A stretch of 64,000 bases of DNA from Veillonella caviae (GTDB lineage Bacteria > Bacillota > Negativicutes > Veillonellales > Veillonellaceae). Below are positions 51,993-62,500 of this stretch, piece by piece. The position numbers and the translations under genes were made by a program. Where the stretch lies: positions 62,001 to 126,000 of the forward strand of contig NZ_RQUY01000003.1 of assembly GCF_003992125.1 (NCBI RefSeq). Direction: 5' to 3'. Within the stretch, counting starts at the first letter, position 1; each line of letters opens with the position of its first letter. Under the pieces are notes generated by a model that was not told the origin of the DNA, searched no databases, and saw only the letters and a list, made by a program, of their open reading frames with translations.

Positions 51993-52988
51993 ATGCACTC
52001 AATAAATGAACGGAAACTATTTCGAATATCCGTTATTTTTCTACTAGTTGCGTTACTCGTAGTTAGTATGTTTATCTCTTTGGTCTTTGGCGCTACTACA
52101 GTATCTTTAGGAGATATTTGGCACACATTATGGGCTAGTGAATTGACGGATTCCGCATCACAGATTATTTGGAATATTCGATTACCTCGTAATATTGTGG
52201 CCGCATTAGTAGGTGCTTGTTTGGCTACGTCGGGTGCTATATTACAAGCAGTTATGAAAAATCCTTTGGCAGATCCACAAATCGTCGGTGTTTCATCTGG
52301 TGCGGGTCTTATGGGGGTTATCATTTTAATTTTATTTCCTGGTTATGACTACTTAGTGCCGATGGTTGCTTTCTTAGGCGCCATGGGTGCGGCTCTTATG
52401 GTATATGCATTGGCCTGGAAAAATGGCATACGCCCAAGTCGTATTATTTTAGCCGGTGTTGCCGTATCAGCATTCCTCGGTTCTGGTATTTCGGCGCTTC
52501 TCGTATTTTTTGGAGATCGTGTACAAGGTGCATTGCTCTGGATGGTAGGGGGGCTTGCAGCGCGCAGCTGGCCTCAAGTGGAGGTCTTGTTGCCTTATGC
52601 TATAGTGGGGCTTATTTTTGCTTGCATGGGGGCTAAACGTCTTACTATATTGAGCCTTGGTGATGAAACCGCGAAGGGGCTTGGCCTTAAGGTAGAACAA
52701 ACGAGATTTATGATGACGGCTGTGGCAGCACTGCTCGCTGCAGGTGCAGTGAGCATCGCCGGTCTTATTGGCTTTGTGGGACTTGTGATACCACATATAT
52801 TACGTCTTATTATTGGCAATGATTACGCTTATTTATTGCCTGGTTCTGCACTGTTAGGTGCCTTTATTCTCGTCATTAGCGATACTGTAGGGCGTGTGGT
52901 ATTAAGTCCTATTGAAATTCCTGTAGGTATTATTATGGCCTTTTTTGGGGCGCCGTTCTTCTTGTATTTGCTACGGAGGGATGCATGA
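51993..52988 (+). CDS. FecCD/BtuC-family ABC transporter permease
   Basis: A 331-residue membrane protein with about ten helices in the FecCD family, the permease of vitamin B12 and siderophore importers. Typical segments are WNIRLPRNIVAALVGACLA, ILQAVMKNPLADPQIVGVSS and GLIGFVGLVIPHILRLIIGN. It lies in the cobalamin operon and overlaps the ATPase gene by 4 bases, so corrinoid or cobinamide uptake is the likely job. Haem or ferric siderophore import is the alternative. Confidence 0.9.
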   Translation: MHSINERKLFRISVIFLLVALLVVSMFISLVFGATTVSLGDIWHTLWASELTDSASQIIWNIRLPRNIVAALVGACLATSGAILQAVMKNPLADPQIVGVSSGAGLMGVIILILFPGYDYLVPMVAFLGAMGAALMVYALAWKNGIRPSRIILAGVAVSAFLGSGISALLVFFGDRVQGALLWMVGGLAARSWPQVEVLLPYAIVGLIFACMGAKRLTILSLGDETAKGLGLKVEQTRFMMTAVAALLAAGAVSIAGLIGFVGLVIPHILRLIIGNDYAYLLPGSALLGAFILVISDTVGRVVLSPIEIPVGIIMAFFGAPFFLYLLRRDA

Positions 52989-53863
52989 TGGATCAGATAG
53001 TATCAAAAAAACGTATGCAAATTGAGACTGAGTTTACAAATGGAATACATGAGGATAGTTATTTTTTGCCAAATGAGCAAGGTATATCGAGTGCTATTGA
53101 TGTATATAGTGTGTCTGTTACATTAGGACATCGCCAGATTTTAGAGAATATTACATTATCCGTACCACAGGGGCAAATTACGACACTTATCGGACCTAAT
53201 GGTTGTGGTAAAAGTACTTTATTACGCACTATGATTGGTTATATTTCTAGCCCTTCTGAACATGTACAGATTTTTGGTAAATCTCTACATAGGTACGAAC
53301 AAAATGAATTAGCAAAACAAATGGCCTTTTTACCACAAGTACCGGATATGCCAAAAGATATGACCGTAGAAGAGCTAGTATATTGTGGACGCTATCCGTA
53401 TCAAAAATGGTGGAAAAATACCGCTAAAGAAGACCGCGAAATTGTAGATAGAGTACTGCATATTACTAAAACAACTCATCTGCGAGAGCAATTAATTCCA
53501 TCCTTATCTGGTGGTGAACGTCAACGTGTATGGATTGCTATGGCATTGGCACAAGAGCCGAAATTATTGGTATTAGATGAGCCGACGACGTATTTGGATA
53601 TCAATCATCAATTGGAAATTATGGAACTATTGAAAACACTAAATAGAGAACAAGGTTTAACTGTTCTTATGGTGCTCCATGATTTAACACAAGCCATGCA
53701 ATATTCTGACTATATGGCTGTTATTCAAGATGGGCGATTAGTAAAACGCGGACAACCTAATGAGGTGATGACTGAGTCACTACTATGTGATGTGTTCAAT
53801 GTACATGGTGTCATTGAATATACGGATAATAAAGCATACGTAAAAATTCAAGGGCTTGTATAA
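52985..53863 (+). CDS. ABC transporter ATP-binding protein (BtuD/FhuC-like)
   Basis: A 292-residue ATPase for the FecCD permease. Walker A is GPNGCGKST, the signature LSGGERQRVWIAMALAQEPK, and Walker B LLVLDEPTTYLD. About 35 extra residues precede the usual start of the fold (IDVYSVSVTLGHRQILENIT). They have no visible motif. The ATG overlaps the permease stop, so the start is credible. It ends the operon before a convergent terminator. Confidence 0.93.
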   Translation: MMDQIVSKKRMQIETEFTNGIHEDSYFLPNEQGISSAIDVYSVSVTLGHRQILENITLSVPQGQITTLIGPNGCGKSTLLRTMIGYISSPSEHVQIFGKSLHRYEQNELAKQMAFLPQVPDMPKDMTVEELVYCGRYPYQKWWKNTAKEDREIVDRVLHITKTTHLREQLIPSLSGGERQRVWIAMALAQEPKLLVLDEPTTYLDINHQLEIMELLKTLNREQGLTVLMVLHDLTQAMQYSDYMAVIQDGRLVKRGQPNEVMTESLLCDVFNVHGVIEYTDNKAYVKIQGLV

Positions 53864-53901
53864 TGTAACCTTTAGTACGAGGACTTTCTATCATAAAAGT
53901 A

Positions 53902-53956
53902 AACAAAGAAGAGTGTACGATATCTCGATTTGAGTTATCGTACACTCTTCTTTGTT
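53902..53956. terminator. Bidirectional terminator, 21-bp perfect stem
   Basis: AACAAAGAAGAGTGTACGAT plus one more base is exactly complementary to the arm ending at 53956. The loop itself can pair (CTC with GAG). It closes both the cobalamin operon and the minus-strand lipoprotein gene. Confidence 0.93.
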
Positions 53957-53982
53957 AGAGCAAAATATTAAGGGGTAAATAG

Positions 53983-54924
53983 TTAAAATGCTACATCTAT
54001 CCCGTATGCATCTTTCACTAATCTAGCCATTGCCTCTGGTGTTTGCAATCCTGGATTTAGTAGGAATAGTTTAGATGGTAAATAGATGACACGATTATTT
54101 TGTACAGCTTTGAGATTGTTCCAGGCAGGATTATCTGTCATGGATTGTTTCATAGCCTTTGTTATGTCTGCTTCTTTTCCCATGGTAACAACAAAGATGA
54201 TATCTGGATTGTCAGCGGCTAATGTTTCTAGCGAGTAAGGAACTGTTTTATCCGTCGTTGTACCAGCTAAATGATTACTGACCACATTTGTCATACCTAG
54301 CTCTTTGACCATAGAGGCAGTAATAGCGTTGTCGGTTTCGGCAGTGACACCTTTGCCAGTAGCACGCAATATGGCAACGCGAGCAGGTGTTTGTGATTTG
54401 ATAGCATCTTTTATTTTGTTAATATTATTTTCATAATTGGTAATGACAGATTTTGCTTTATCCTGATGGTTCGTCAATTCACCTAGAAAGGCAAGGAGAG
54501 GTACATTATCGTTGATGCCCTCATAATTGATTAAGATTGTCGGTATATTGCTAGATTTTAATTGGGATTCGTATTTTTGATGTTGGCTCGTAAGACCCAA
54601 CACTACATCAGGATGTAATCCGATGAGTTGTTCCATATTGATATTCGCTGTATGACCAACAGATGGTAAATTTTCTAAATTATCTGGTAATGTATCATTT
54701 GTTGTAACTCGGCTAATAGCGGTACCGTCAACGGCGTACAACATGGATAGAATGGAATTGGATAGAACAGAAATGTGTTGCGGATCCTTTGGTACCGTAT
54801 AGGTGTCACCTTTAAAATCGACTTCCTTTGTAGTCGCAAAAGAGCTGGATGTGGATTTACCACACCCAGCTATTGCGAGAACGACCATGACCAAAGCGAT
54901 ACTGCTGAGCAGTAGTTTTTTCAT
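53983..54924 (-). CDS. ABC transporter substrate-binding lipoprotein (BtuF/FepB-like)
   Basis: A 313-residue type III substrate-binding protein. The signal peptide ends in the lipobox LAIAGC, which makes Cys21 the lipidated residue. The body has the two-lobed BtuF/FepB pattern: ISVLSNSILSMLYAVDGTAI, IGLHPDVVLGLTSQHQ, NPDIIFVVTMGKEADI. It should deliver substrate to the permease/ATPase pair encoded convergently on the other strand. Next to the cobalt chelatase gene, corrinoid, haem or a metal complex are all possible. It has its own start region with AAGGAG. Confidence 0.87.
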   Translation of the reverse strand: MKKLLLSSIALVMVVLAIAGCGKSTSSSFATTKEVDFKGDTYTVPKDPQHISVLSNSILSMLYAVDGTAISRVTTNDTLPDNLENLPSVGHTANINMEQLIGLHPDVVLGLTSQHQKYESQLKSSNIPTILINYEGINDNVPLLAFLGELTNHQDKAKSVITNYENNINKIKDAIKSQTPARVAILRATGKGVTAETDNAITASMVKELGMTNVVSNHLAGTTTDKTVPYSLETLAADNPDIIFVVTMGKEADITKAMKQSMTDNPAWNNLKAVQNNRVIYLPSKLFLLNPGLQTPEAMARLVKDAYGIDVAF

Positions 54925-55011
54925 AGTGTCTCCTTTGAGGACAAATATTGATTGTAATGAAAGTAGATAGGGTAGATTACAATCTATGTAAATAGACTCT
55001 AGGTAGAAAAA

Positions 55012-56007
55012 TTATTTTTGTAATGCATCCCATGCTTCATTAGCACGTTCTACGAAGATATTACGGATGTCTTTATTTTCACCAAGACCGTGTATGTATG
55101 TATCTACCTTAAAACCTTCTTGTTCAAGAATGGATTTATGGGAATCTGGTTCGTCACCAGCCATATCATTATTAGCATGGTCACCAGCTACCATCATGAA
55201 TGGCATCAATGTAACATGTTTAATTCCTTTTGCTTTTAATTGTGGAATTACTTGTTCAAGATTAGGAGTCCCTTCTACAGTGTAAATAAATACATTGTTA
55301 AGGCCTGCCATATCGACACGATCTTGAATAACTGAATAGTACGCATTGGAAGGGTCTGGTGTACCATGAGCCATGATGAGAATAGCATCATCTTTGCCTT
55401 GTTTAGGGAATTGAGATGATACGGCTTTCACAGTTTCCATAACTTCATCGGCTTGACCTTCTTGTCCCATCCAATACATCAATGGTGTGCCAAGAGTCAT
55501 TTTTTTGAAATTATTTTTGTACAAATTGTACACTGCCACATCGTAATTATACTCCATACCAGGGATAATATCTAATGTAGTGAGTGCTACCCGTGTATAA
55601 CCGTCTGCTTTTAATTGAGTCAATGCTTCCTCTGGGGTTGGGTAGGTAATGCCTTCTTTTTCTTGAATGCGGTCACGAATGATGTGACTGGTGAAAGCAG
55701 TTACTACCTTGGTATTAGGATGCGCGGATTGGATTGCATTTACTGTAGCATCGATAGTTTTTGCACGAGTATCTTTGAAAGTAGTGCCAAAACTCATGAC
55801 TACGATAGCATCCTTATTCGCTAAATTCTGCATAGATTCAGTGTTATGCACACGAAGCCCAATAGTCGATGCTTCTTTTAATGCAGGCGTAGGATTTTTA
55901 ACTTCTTCGTTTAATTGATACGCTGCGTGGCTTACAGCAGGCGCGCCTATACCTAATAGACATGCTAATGCAGCAGAAACTGCTAAGGATTTTTTTACAT
56001 TGTACAT
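55012..56007 (-). CDS. cbiK: Sirohydrochlorin cobaltochelatase CbiK with signal peptide
   Basis: A 331-residue CbiK-type chelatase carrying a signal peptide (VKKSLAVSAALACLLGIGAP, cleavage after SHAA). The catalytic set known from Salmonella CbiK is kept: a Glu in DIIPGMEYN, a His in LIMAHGTPD, and a His in VAGDHANNDM. VVMSFGTTFKDTRAKTIDAT is the family start. Export would place it in the periplasm, as known for Desulfovibrio CbiK-P. Cobalt insertion for cobalamin needs a cytoplasmic enzyme, so this one may serve metal or haem handling with the neighbouring lipoprotein. The start is the ATG after GAGGTG. Confidence 0.92.
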   Translation of the reverse strand: MYNVKKSLAVSAALACLLGIGAPAVSHAAYQLNEEVKNPTPALKEASTIGLRVHNTESMQNLANKDAIVVMSFGTTFKDTRAKTIDATVNAIQSAHPNTKVVTAFTSHIIRDRIQEKEGITYPTPEEALTQLKADGYTRVALTTLDIIPGMEYNYDVAVYNLYKNNFKKMTLGTPLMYWMGQEGQADEVMETVKAVSSQFPKQGKDDAILIMAHGTPDPSNAYYSVIQDRVDMAGLNNVFIYTVEGTPNLEQVIPQLKAKGIKHVTLMPFMMVAGDHANNDMAGDEPDSHKSILEQEGFKVDTYIHGLGENKDIRNIFVERANEAWDALQK

Positions 56008-56285
56008 GTGATTCACCTCATAATCTACAAAACTAATTTTACAGATTTAATGTGTATAAACTACAAGGTAATCGTAACAAAGGGGGATAGTGGTGTCAAT
56101 AAACCCTATACCGGTAGGTGTATTCTGAAGTTGATAGATGTTGTATTGTGCGAACCTAATGACATCCTAATATATATGAATAGACGGTGGTATATGAAAA
56201 AATATTATAGCGCTATAAATACTAGTGGCACATTTGATTAGTAAGTAATTAATCAATTTCATATTGCAATTTAAGAATAAAACTA

Positions 56286-56313
56286 TTTACAAAAAAATTA
56301 ATTATGTTATTCT
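56286..56313 (+). promoter_or_regulatory. Candidate promoter of fhaC-fhaB
   Basis: TTTACA, a 16-base spacer and TATTCT, with TG one base before the -10. It lies about 65 bases upstream of fhaC. The rest of the 370-base gap to cbiK is AT-rich; no gene, B12 box or other structured RNA is evident. Confidence 0.5.
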
Positions 56314-56378
56314 GGTGATACGTATTTCATGAATTTGTCATGATTAGTATTGTTAGAGTATGTTTATAGGAGAGTTTC

Positions 56379-58076
56379 GTGAATAAAAAACACTTAGTTC
56401 TTCTGAGTTTAGGTATATATAGTCTATCTATGCCTTTAATGGTTCAGGCAGCTGATCCTGTTATACCTATGATTCAACAAGAGCAATTACAACAAGACCG
56501 TGATGCTCAACGTGAACGTAGCTTACGCTTAGATGAAGAGCGTGTAGAGACTGTTGTTAGTGAGCCGGCACTTATAGACGTACCTTCTGATAAGAATGGT
56601 GCGTCTTTTTATATTAAACAAATACAGTTAGATGGTATGCCTAAAGAATTATCTTTTCTAAATAAGCTTACCCATAAGTATAAGCAAAAAAATGTAACTG
56701 TATCAGATATTACTAATATTCGTAATGCCTTCCAACGTAAATTATTGGATAAGGGGTTTGTAACATCTCAAGTCTATATTCCAGAACAAAATTTAAATGA
56801 TGGAATATTACAATTAATGGTTATACCTGGTCGAGTGGAAGACATTCGTTATAGTGAGTCTTCGGTTCATGGACCTTGGCGAACTGCCTTAGTTGTACGA
56901 CCTGGAGATATACTTAATATCCGTGATATTGAACAAGGTCTTGAGCAAATGAAACGTGTATCATCTCAATCCGTGACAATGAAGTTACTCCCAGGTAAAG
57001 CTATAGGTACATCTGTTATTGAGTTGTCAATCAAACAAGAAAAGCCAGTACATGGATCGATTAGTATTGATAATAGTGGTCTGGAATCAACAGGGATATA
57101 TCAAGGTAGCTTTACTACCTCTTTTGATCAAGTTTTTAGAGCTAATGATACATTTACTATGTCATTATCAGGAGATTTTAGTGGATCAGGTAGTATAAAA
57201 GGAACTCGTGCAGCCAGTCTTAATTATGTTATACCTCATGGAAAGGATACCTTTAGTTTTAGTTTTTCTAAATCACGATATCATCAAATGATACAGTCCA
57301 ATCCTTATGATTTCACATATAGTGGTAAGTCCACTACTATGAAGGCGAAATGGAATCATGTTTGGTCGCGTACACAACGTGAAAAACGTGCCTTTGATAT
57401 TTCTATCAGTACACGTCATAATCATCGCTTTATCAATGATATGGAAATTCCGGTGCAAGCATTACGTACTACCTCAATGGAGTTTTGTGTTTCTAACCGT
57501 AAATATATTGGGAATGCTACGCTGTACTCTCGTTTAGGATTTCAATGGGGAATAGGTGCACTTGGCGCACAACCTGAACATAAGGCTTCTGTTGCCATGG
57601 GTGGTCCTACATCTAGATATCATATGTGGCTTGTAGATGTAGATTATCGAAAACCATTTATTATGGGCCATCGACCTGCATCCTTTACCTCTTCATTCCA
57701 TGGACAGTGGGTGCAAGGTGGTAAAAGACTGTATAGCGTAGACACTATAAATATTGGTAACCGATATAGTGTCTATGGCTTCGATGGCGAATATACGCTT
57801 ATGGGCGATAGTGGTTGGTATGTGCGTAATGAAGTATCATCTGTTATTCCTCGCCTTAATACAGAAGTATATCTTGGTCTTGATGTTGGGGCTATATATG
57901 GTAAAAGTACAGAAGCTCTAGTCGGCAGAACTATTGCAGGCACTGCGCTTGGTGTACGAGGTAACTATGCATCAGGTTTATTGTTCGATGCATTTGTTAG
58001 TACCCCCTTATATAAACCGGAAGGATATCATACGAAGAAGTTTTATAGCGGATTTACCGTAGGGTACAGATTCTAA
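56379..58076 (+). CDS. fhaC: Two-partner secretion outer-membrane transporter (FhaC/ShlB family, TpsB)
   Basis: A 565-residue outer-membrane pore. Signal peptide residues 1-24 end VQAAD. A Gln/Arg-rich segment (25-60) matches the N-terminal plug helix region. POTRA domains lie at about 67-215 (FYIKQIQLDGMPKELSFLNK, LQLMVIPGRVEDI). The rest is a 16-strand-type barrel (FSFSFSKSRYHQM) ending in the Phe required by the Bam machinery (TVGYRF). It exports the protein encoded next. The start is GTG with AGGAGAG 4 bases upstream. Confidence 0.93.
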   Translation: MNKKHLVLLSLGIYSLSMPLMVQAADPVIPMIQQEQLQQDRDAQRERSLRLDEERVETVVSEPALIDVPSDKNGASFYIKQIQLDGMPKELSFLNKLTHKYKQKNVTVSDITNIRNAFQRKLLDKGFVTSQVYIPEQNLNDGILQLMVIPGRVEDIRYSESSVHGPWRTALVVRPGDILNIRDIEQGLEQMKRVSSQSVTMKLLPGKAIGTSVIELSIKQEKPVHGSISIDNSGLESTGIYQGSFTTSFDQVFRANDTFTMSLSGDFSGSGSIKGTRAASLNYVIPHGKDTFSFSFSKSRYHQMIQSNPYDFTYSGKSTTMKAKWNHVWSRTQREKRAFDISISTRHNHRFINDMEIPVQALRTTSMEFCVSNRKYIGNATLYSRLGFQWGIGALGAQPEHKASVAMGGPTSRYHMWLVDVDYRKPFIMGHRPASFTSSFHGQWVQGGKRLYSVDTINIGNRYSVYGFDGEYTLMGDSGWYVRNEVSSVIPRLNTEVYLGLDVGAIYGKSTEALVGRTIAGTALGVRGNYASGLLFDAFVSTPLYKPEGYHTKKFYSGFTVGYRF

Positions 58077-58100
58077 TCTCAATATAATTATGACTATATA

Positions 58101-58130
58101 TGTGTTGAACTAGCATGTGTTGAGCTAGTA
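58101..58130 (+). repeat. 15-bp tandem repeat between fhaC and fhaB
   Basis: TGTGTTGAACTAGCA is followed directly by TGTGTTGAGCTAGTA, 13 of 15 identical. It lies in the 75-base gap just before the fhaB ribosome binding site. Confidence 0.75.
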
Positions 58131-58151
58131 TTTATATAATTGGAGAGTTGT

Positions 58152-59585
58152 ATGTGTAAAACAAATCAAGAACGACGTACGCTAGGACGAAAGATAATGT
58201 CTTGGCTAACCCTTGGAGTATTTGTAGCATCTCAATCGATGGTATTGGCTGCACCAATTATGCCGGATAATAATGCTGTTATTACTGAACGACCGTTAGT
58301 TCAGGAAACTGCTAATCAGATTCCACTAGTTAACGTGACGGCCCCTACTAATGGTGGCGTCTCTATGAATAAATATGATCAATTTAATGTAGAGAAACAA
58401 GGGGCTATTTTAAATAACTCATATGTAACGAGTAAAACAGAACTTGCTGGTTATGTGCAAGGTAATAGTAACATGGTGAATGGTACTGCAAAGGTTATCG
58501 TAAACCAAGTTACATCAGATGCACCGACATCTATGAATGGTTATTTAGAAGTGGCGGGGCAAAAAGCATCTGTTGTGGTTGCTAACCCTAACGGCATTAC
58601 CGTTAATGGTGGGGGCTTCCTTAATACGGAGCATGCTGTGTTAACTACAGGTAGACCAGAATTGGATGGTGCTGGAAATTTACAAAATTACCGTGTAGAA
58701 CAAGGCAAAGTCTCTATTGAAGGTAAAGGCCTTGATGGGAAAAGTACAGATTCTGTGTCTATTTTGGCACGAACTATTGATGTAAATGCAGGTGTTTGGG
58801 CAAACAAACTTAATACTCGTACCGGACAAAATAATATTGACGCCAAGAATTTAAAGGCTACAACTTTAGATTTGTCGTCTACTGAAACAAAGCCAACTAT
58901 TGGCTTAGATGTGGCTGCAGTTGGTGGGATGTATGCAAATCATATTACTATGGTTGGTACCGAAGCTGGTGTAGGTGTTAATCTGAATGGCGTAGTTGCA
59001 GGGGTTCAGTCTGTTTCAGTGGATGCTAATGGTCATTTATCTGTTAATGGTACACTTCAATCCGATACAAGTCTCGTGGCTAAAGCAAACTCTATACAGA
59101 ATACAAAGACAATTGCTTCTGGTGGCGACTTGGGTTTAGAAACAAAAGAGTTAAGTAATACAGGGCATATTACATCCGTTAAAAATGGACATGTTAAGGT
59201 AAAAGAAAACTTAACTAACAAAAATACAATAGCCGCTGGTGCTAATACTCAAGGTGCTCTAACAGGTAATGGTTCCTTGACTATTGAGACTGGTACTGTT
59301 CGTAATACTGACGCAGTGATTGTATCTGGTGATACTACAACAATTAATAGTAAAGAAGTACATAATACAGAGAATGGTCGCATTTATGGTGGGAAGATAG
59401 CGATACAAACCAAGGTACTCGAAAACCGCAAGAATGTAGCGTTAGAATCTAAATTAGATGCGGCTATGGCAGATATGAAAGCAGCAGAAGATAAGCTTGA
59501 AGCAGCCTATGCTGTAGATACTACAGCTTTTACATCAAAAACTGAACAAGATAACTATTTGAACCGAATCAAAGAACTATCTTAA
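58152..59585 (+). CDS. fhaB: Filamentous haemagglutinin FhaB/TpsA, N-terminal part up to an in-frame stop
   Basis: The 5' 477 codons of a large exported adhesin. A long signal peptide (RRTLGRKIMSWLTLGVFVAS, cleavage after VLAA) precedes the TPS secretion domain (about 60-290) with VVVANPNGITVNGGGFL, the NPNGI motif recognised by FhaC. Haemagglutinin-type repeats and a short coiled-coil (KLDAAMADMKAAEDKLEAAY) follow. A TAA at 59583-59585 then ends the frame, yet the same frame continues open beyond it. If the stop is real, a secreted TPS-domain fragment would still be made. The start is the ATG after GGAGAG. Confidence 0.88.
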   Translation: MCKTNQERRTLGRKIMSWLTLGVFVASQSMVLAAPIMPDNNAVITERPLVQETANQIPLVNVTAPTNGGVSMNKYDQFNVEKQGAILNNSYVTSKTELAGYVQGNSNMVNGTAKVIVNQVTSDAPTSMNGYLEVAGQKASVVVANPNGITVNGGGFLNTEHAVLTTGRPELDGAGNLQNYRVEQGKVSIEGKGLDGKSTDSVSILARTIDVNAGVWANKLNTRTGQNNIDAKNLKATTLDLSSTETKPTIGLDVAAVGGMYANHITMVGTEAGVGVNLNGVVAGVQSVSVDANGHLSVNGTLQSDTSLVAKANSIQNTKTIASGGDLGLETKELSNTGHITSVKNGHVKVKENLTNKNTIAAGANTQGALTGNGSLTIETGTVRNTDAVIVSGDTTTINSKEVHNTENGRIYGGKIAIQTKVLENRKNVALESKLDAAMADMKAAEDKLEAAYAVDTTAFTSKTEQDNYLNRIKELS

Positions 59586-62500
59586 GTATATGATGAAAAA
59601 CTTAAAGCTGTTAAGTTAGTACAACAGGAATTATCTGCTCATAAAGGGAGTACCATTGCAGGTCGAGAAGATGTAACTATTGAGGCGGACTCTATTTTAA
59701 ATAGAGAAAAATCTCTTGTGTATAGTGGTGGCACTATGACATTGGATGGTCGAGACACATTGCACAATATCGGTGGTACTATTGAAGGAATTGGAAAGGG
59801 TATCATCCGAAGTAAAGACTATCAGAATAAGAACTCTTCTTTTACAGCTAAACGTGTTAGTCCTGAAATTGAAAAAGGTCTTTCTGGGGCAAGTAATGAT
59901 GCTATGCTTACAGAGCAAGAAAATCAGATTTTAATTACAGATAAAAACCATAGTGAGCATGGTCAGACTTTTAAAGAGTCTGAGTTTAGCTCTTTAAATA
60001 GTGGTTATGGTGCAAACCATAATCGTGGCAATACTGCTCCGATGCCGATATATGATGCTGCAGAATATGTTACTATAGAACAAATTACACCTGAAGAGCA
60101 AGCGGCTGGCGAAGAAACAATTCCGGCAGAATATATTGGCACACAAGTACCATCATATGCCTATGATGACCCTATTTTTCAGGAATTTGGCATTACATCT
60201 ATGACGACAGAGCGTCCTCAAGCAGCAGGTCCTGAACAAGAGGCATGGGATGCACAGTTTAAGCCTATTTTGGCATCATTAAATGATAAAATCAAAGTGC
60301 ATAATGAAAAGGCTAAACTATATAACCAACAGATTTCTGGTGTGGCTAATGAAAAAATAGACGATTATACTATAATTCGAACTAAAACAATGACCTCTAA
60401 CGAAGAGGTTAAAAACAGTACACCAGGTGTTGTACGCTTTGGTGGAGATGTGTCATTCACCGGAAATGGAACTAATGAAAATAGTCAAATGGTTGTAGGC
60501 GGTACATTAACCACTATGGGTGCTATTAATCAAGTAGCAAAAGAAAATCAAGAAGTGACTAATATATTTGGTACCACAGAAGCATCGTATACCTATAAAC
60601 GAAAATGGCCACATAAATCTAGACGAAGAGGTTATAAGGGTCAAGTATTTATGACTCCACAAGTGAATAAAGAAAATCCAATATCACTTGGGGTGGCTAA
60701 GAAAGAAGACAAAAATGGTAAGGCAAAAGGTGAGGTAGGGGCTAATCACCGCAAAGAGGTACAAGACTTCTTAAATCCATTTGCACAAGATAGCAGTAAT
60801 GATGTATCTAAACCAACAGCAGGAACTAATATTTTGGCATTGCCTACAGAATCTTTGTATAGAATACATCCTGAAAGCACTGCTAACTATGTAGTTGAAA
60901 CAGATCCGCAATTTACGAATAAAAAAGTCTTTTTATCATCCGATTATATGTATAAAGAGATGAAAACAAAGCCTGAGAATATTGAAAAACGACTAGGCGA
61001 TGGCTTGTATGAGCAGACCTTAGTTAGAAATCAGATTGTATCTGGAACAGGGTATAGATTTCTTGATGGGTATACAGATGATGAAAGTCAATTTAAAGCT
61101 TTAATGGATGCCGGTATTGTATACGCCAAACAACATGGTATTGTTCCAGGTGTAGCGCTGACGGCAGAACAAGCAGCTAGTCTCACTAGTGATATGGTCT
61201 GGCTTGTAAAAGATGTTGTTATGGTAGAGGGTAAACCTGTTGAGGTGATCTATCCTAAAGTATACCTTAAACAAAGTGATAGATTGCAGTTACATACTGA
61301 CGGAACCTTAATTAGTGCTAATACATTAGTTATGAATGCAAAGAAACGTATTCATAATGAAGGTGTTATTCAAGGTAAAACAGTAGTTCTTGCATCTGAT
61401 CAAGATATTATTAATAGCGGTCATATTAATGCAGACAAAGTTGGTTTGCAATCGGATACAATTATTTACCAACAAGGTCAAATTGTTGGTCGTGATGCTG
61501 TAGGATTACAAGCAAAAGAGAATATCACTTTTAACAATTCTATTGAGCATTTAACAAACCAAGATGTTTTACATAAAACGGCGGGTATTGCTGTAACCGG
61601 TGATACAGGCGTTATGATCGTATCTGCTGGTAATGACGTAAACCTAGGTGGTGCAACTATTGAAGCATTAGGTAAAGAAGGGGCTATCACTATTACAGCT
61701 GGACGTGATATTAATAGTACTACAGATACTCTTACAGGCAAAAAAGATATGACTCAAGATGGCGATAATTATTTACGAACCTATCGTCAAACTGAGCTGG
61801 GAACGACAATAGAAGCTGGTGGAGATATATCTATTGGTGCTAAACATGATATTAAGGCTCGTAATTTGACCGTTAGCAGTGACTCTGGTGCTGTAAAAGT
61901 GATTGGTGAACATGATGTATCCATTGAAAATGGCTATAGTGATTCTAAAGATGTATTTGCGTTAAAATACAAAGAAAAAGGCCTTCTTAATAAAAAAGAA
62001 ACTAAGATCAAAACGAATGATGAATCTAAAAATGCATTAATGAGCACACTTAGTGGTCATACTGTAGTGGTGGGTGCTAATAACGATGTGACACTTACAT
62101 CTTCTAATATAGTGAGTACTGCTGGAACATCTGTATTAGCAGGTCATAATGTAATAACTGATGCAGCAGCAGAGCATACGCTAAGTACCGCATCTAAAGA
62201 TGTAAAAAAATCTGGTATTATGGGGGCCGGCATGGGTATCATGATTGGTAAAAAACAATCGAAAGATAACTACTATATCGATGAAACTACTCATAAAGCT
62301 ACTACTTTAGGATCTACTGATGGTGAGGTTACTGTACAAGCTGGTGATACAGTTCATTTGACTACCACAAATGCGGTAGGCAAAGATGGTGTTGTCATAG
62401 TAGCTCAAGATATTATATTAGATGGTAAAGATGACGTATATAAACAAGAGGAGCGTCATGAGCGAAAGTCCTCTGGTTTAACGGTAAGTTTAGGTGGCAG

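Noticed and set aside
56008-56241. Open frame of 77 codons (+) between cbiK and fhaC
   Set aside because: No ribosome binding site, no recognisable features, and it starts inside the divergent cbiK leader.
59746-59934. Open frame of 62 codons (+) inside fhaB
   Set aside because: It is in a different frame from the continuous FhaB reading and has no features of its own.
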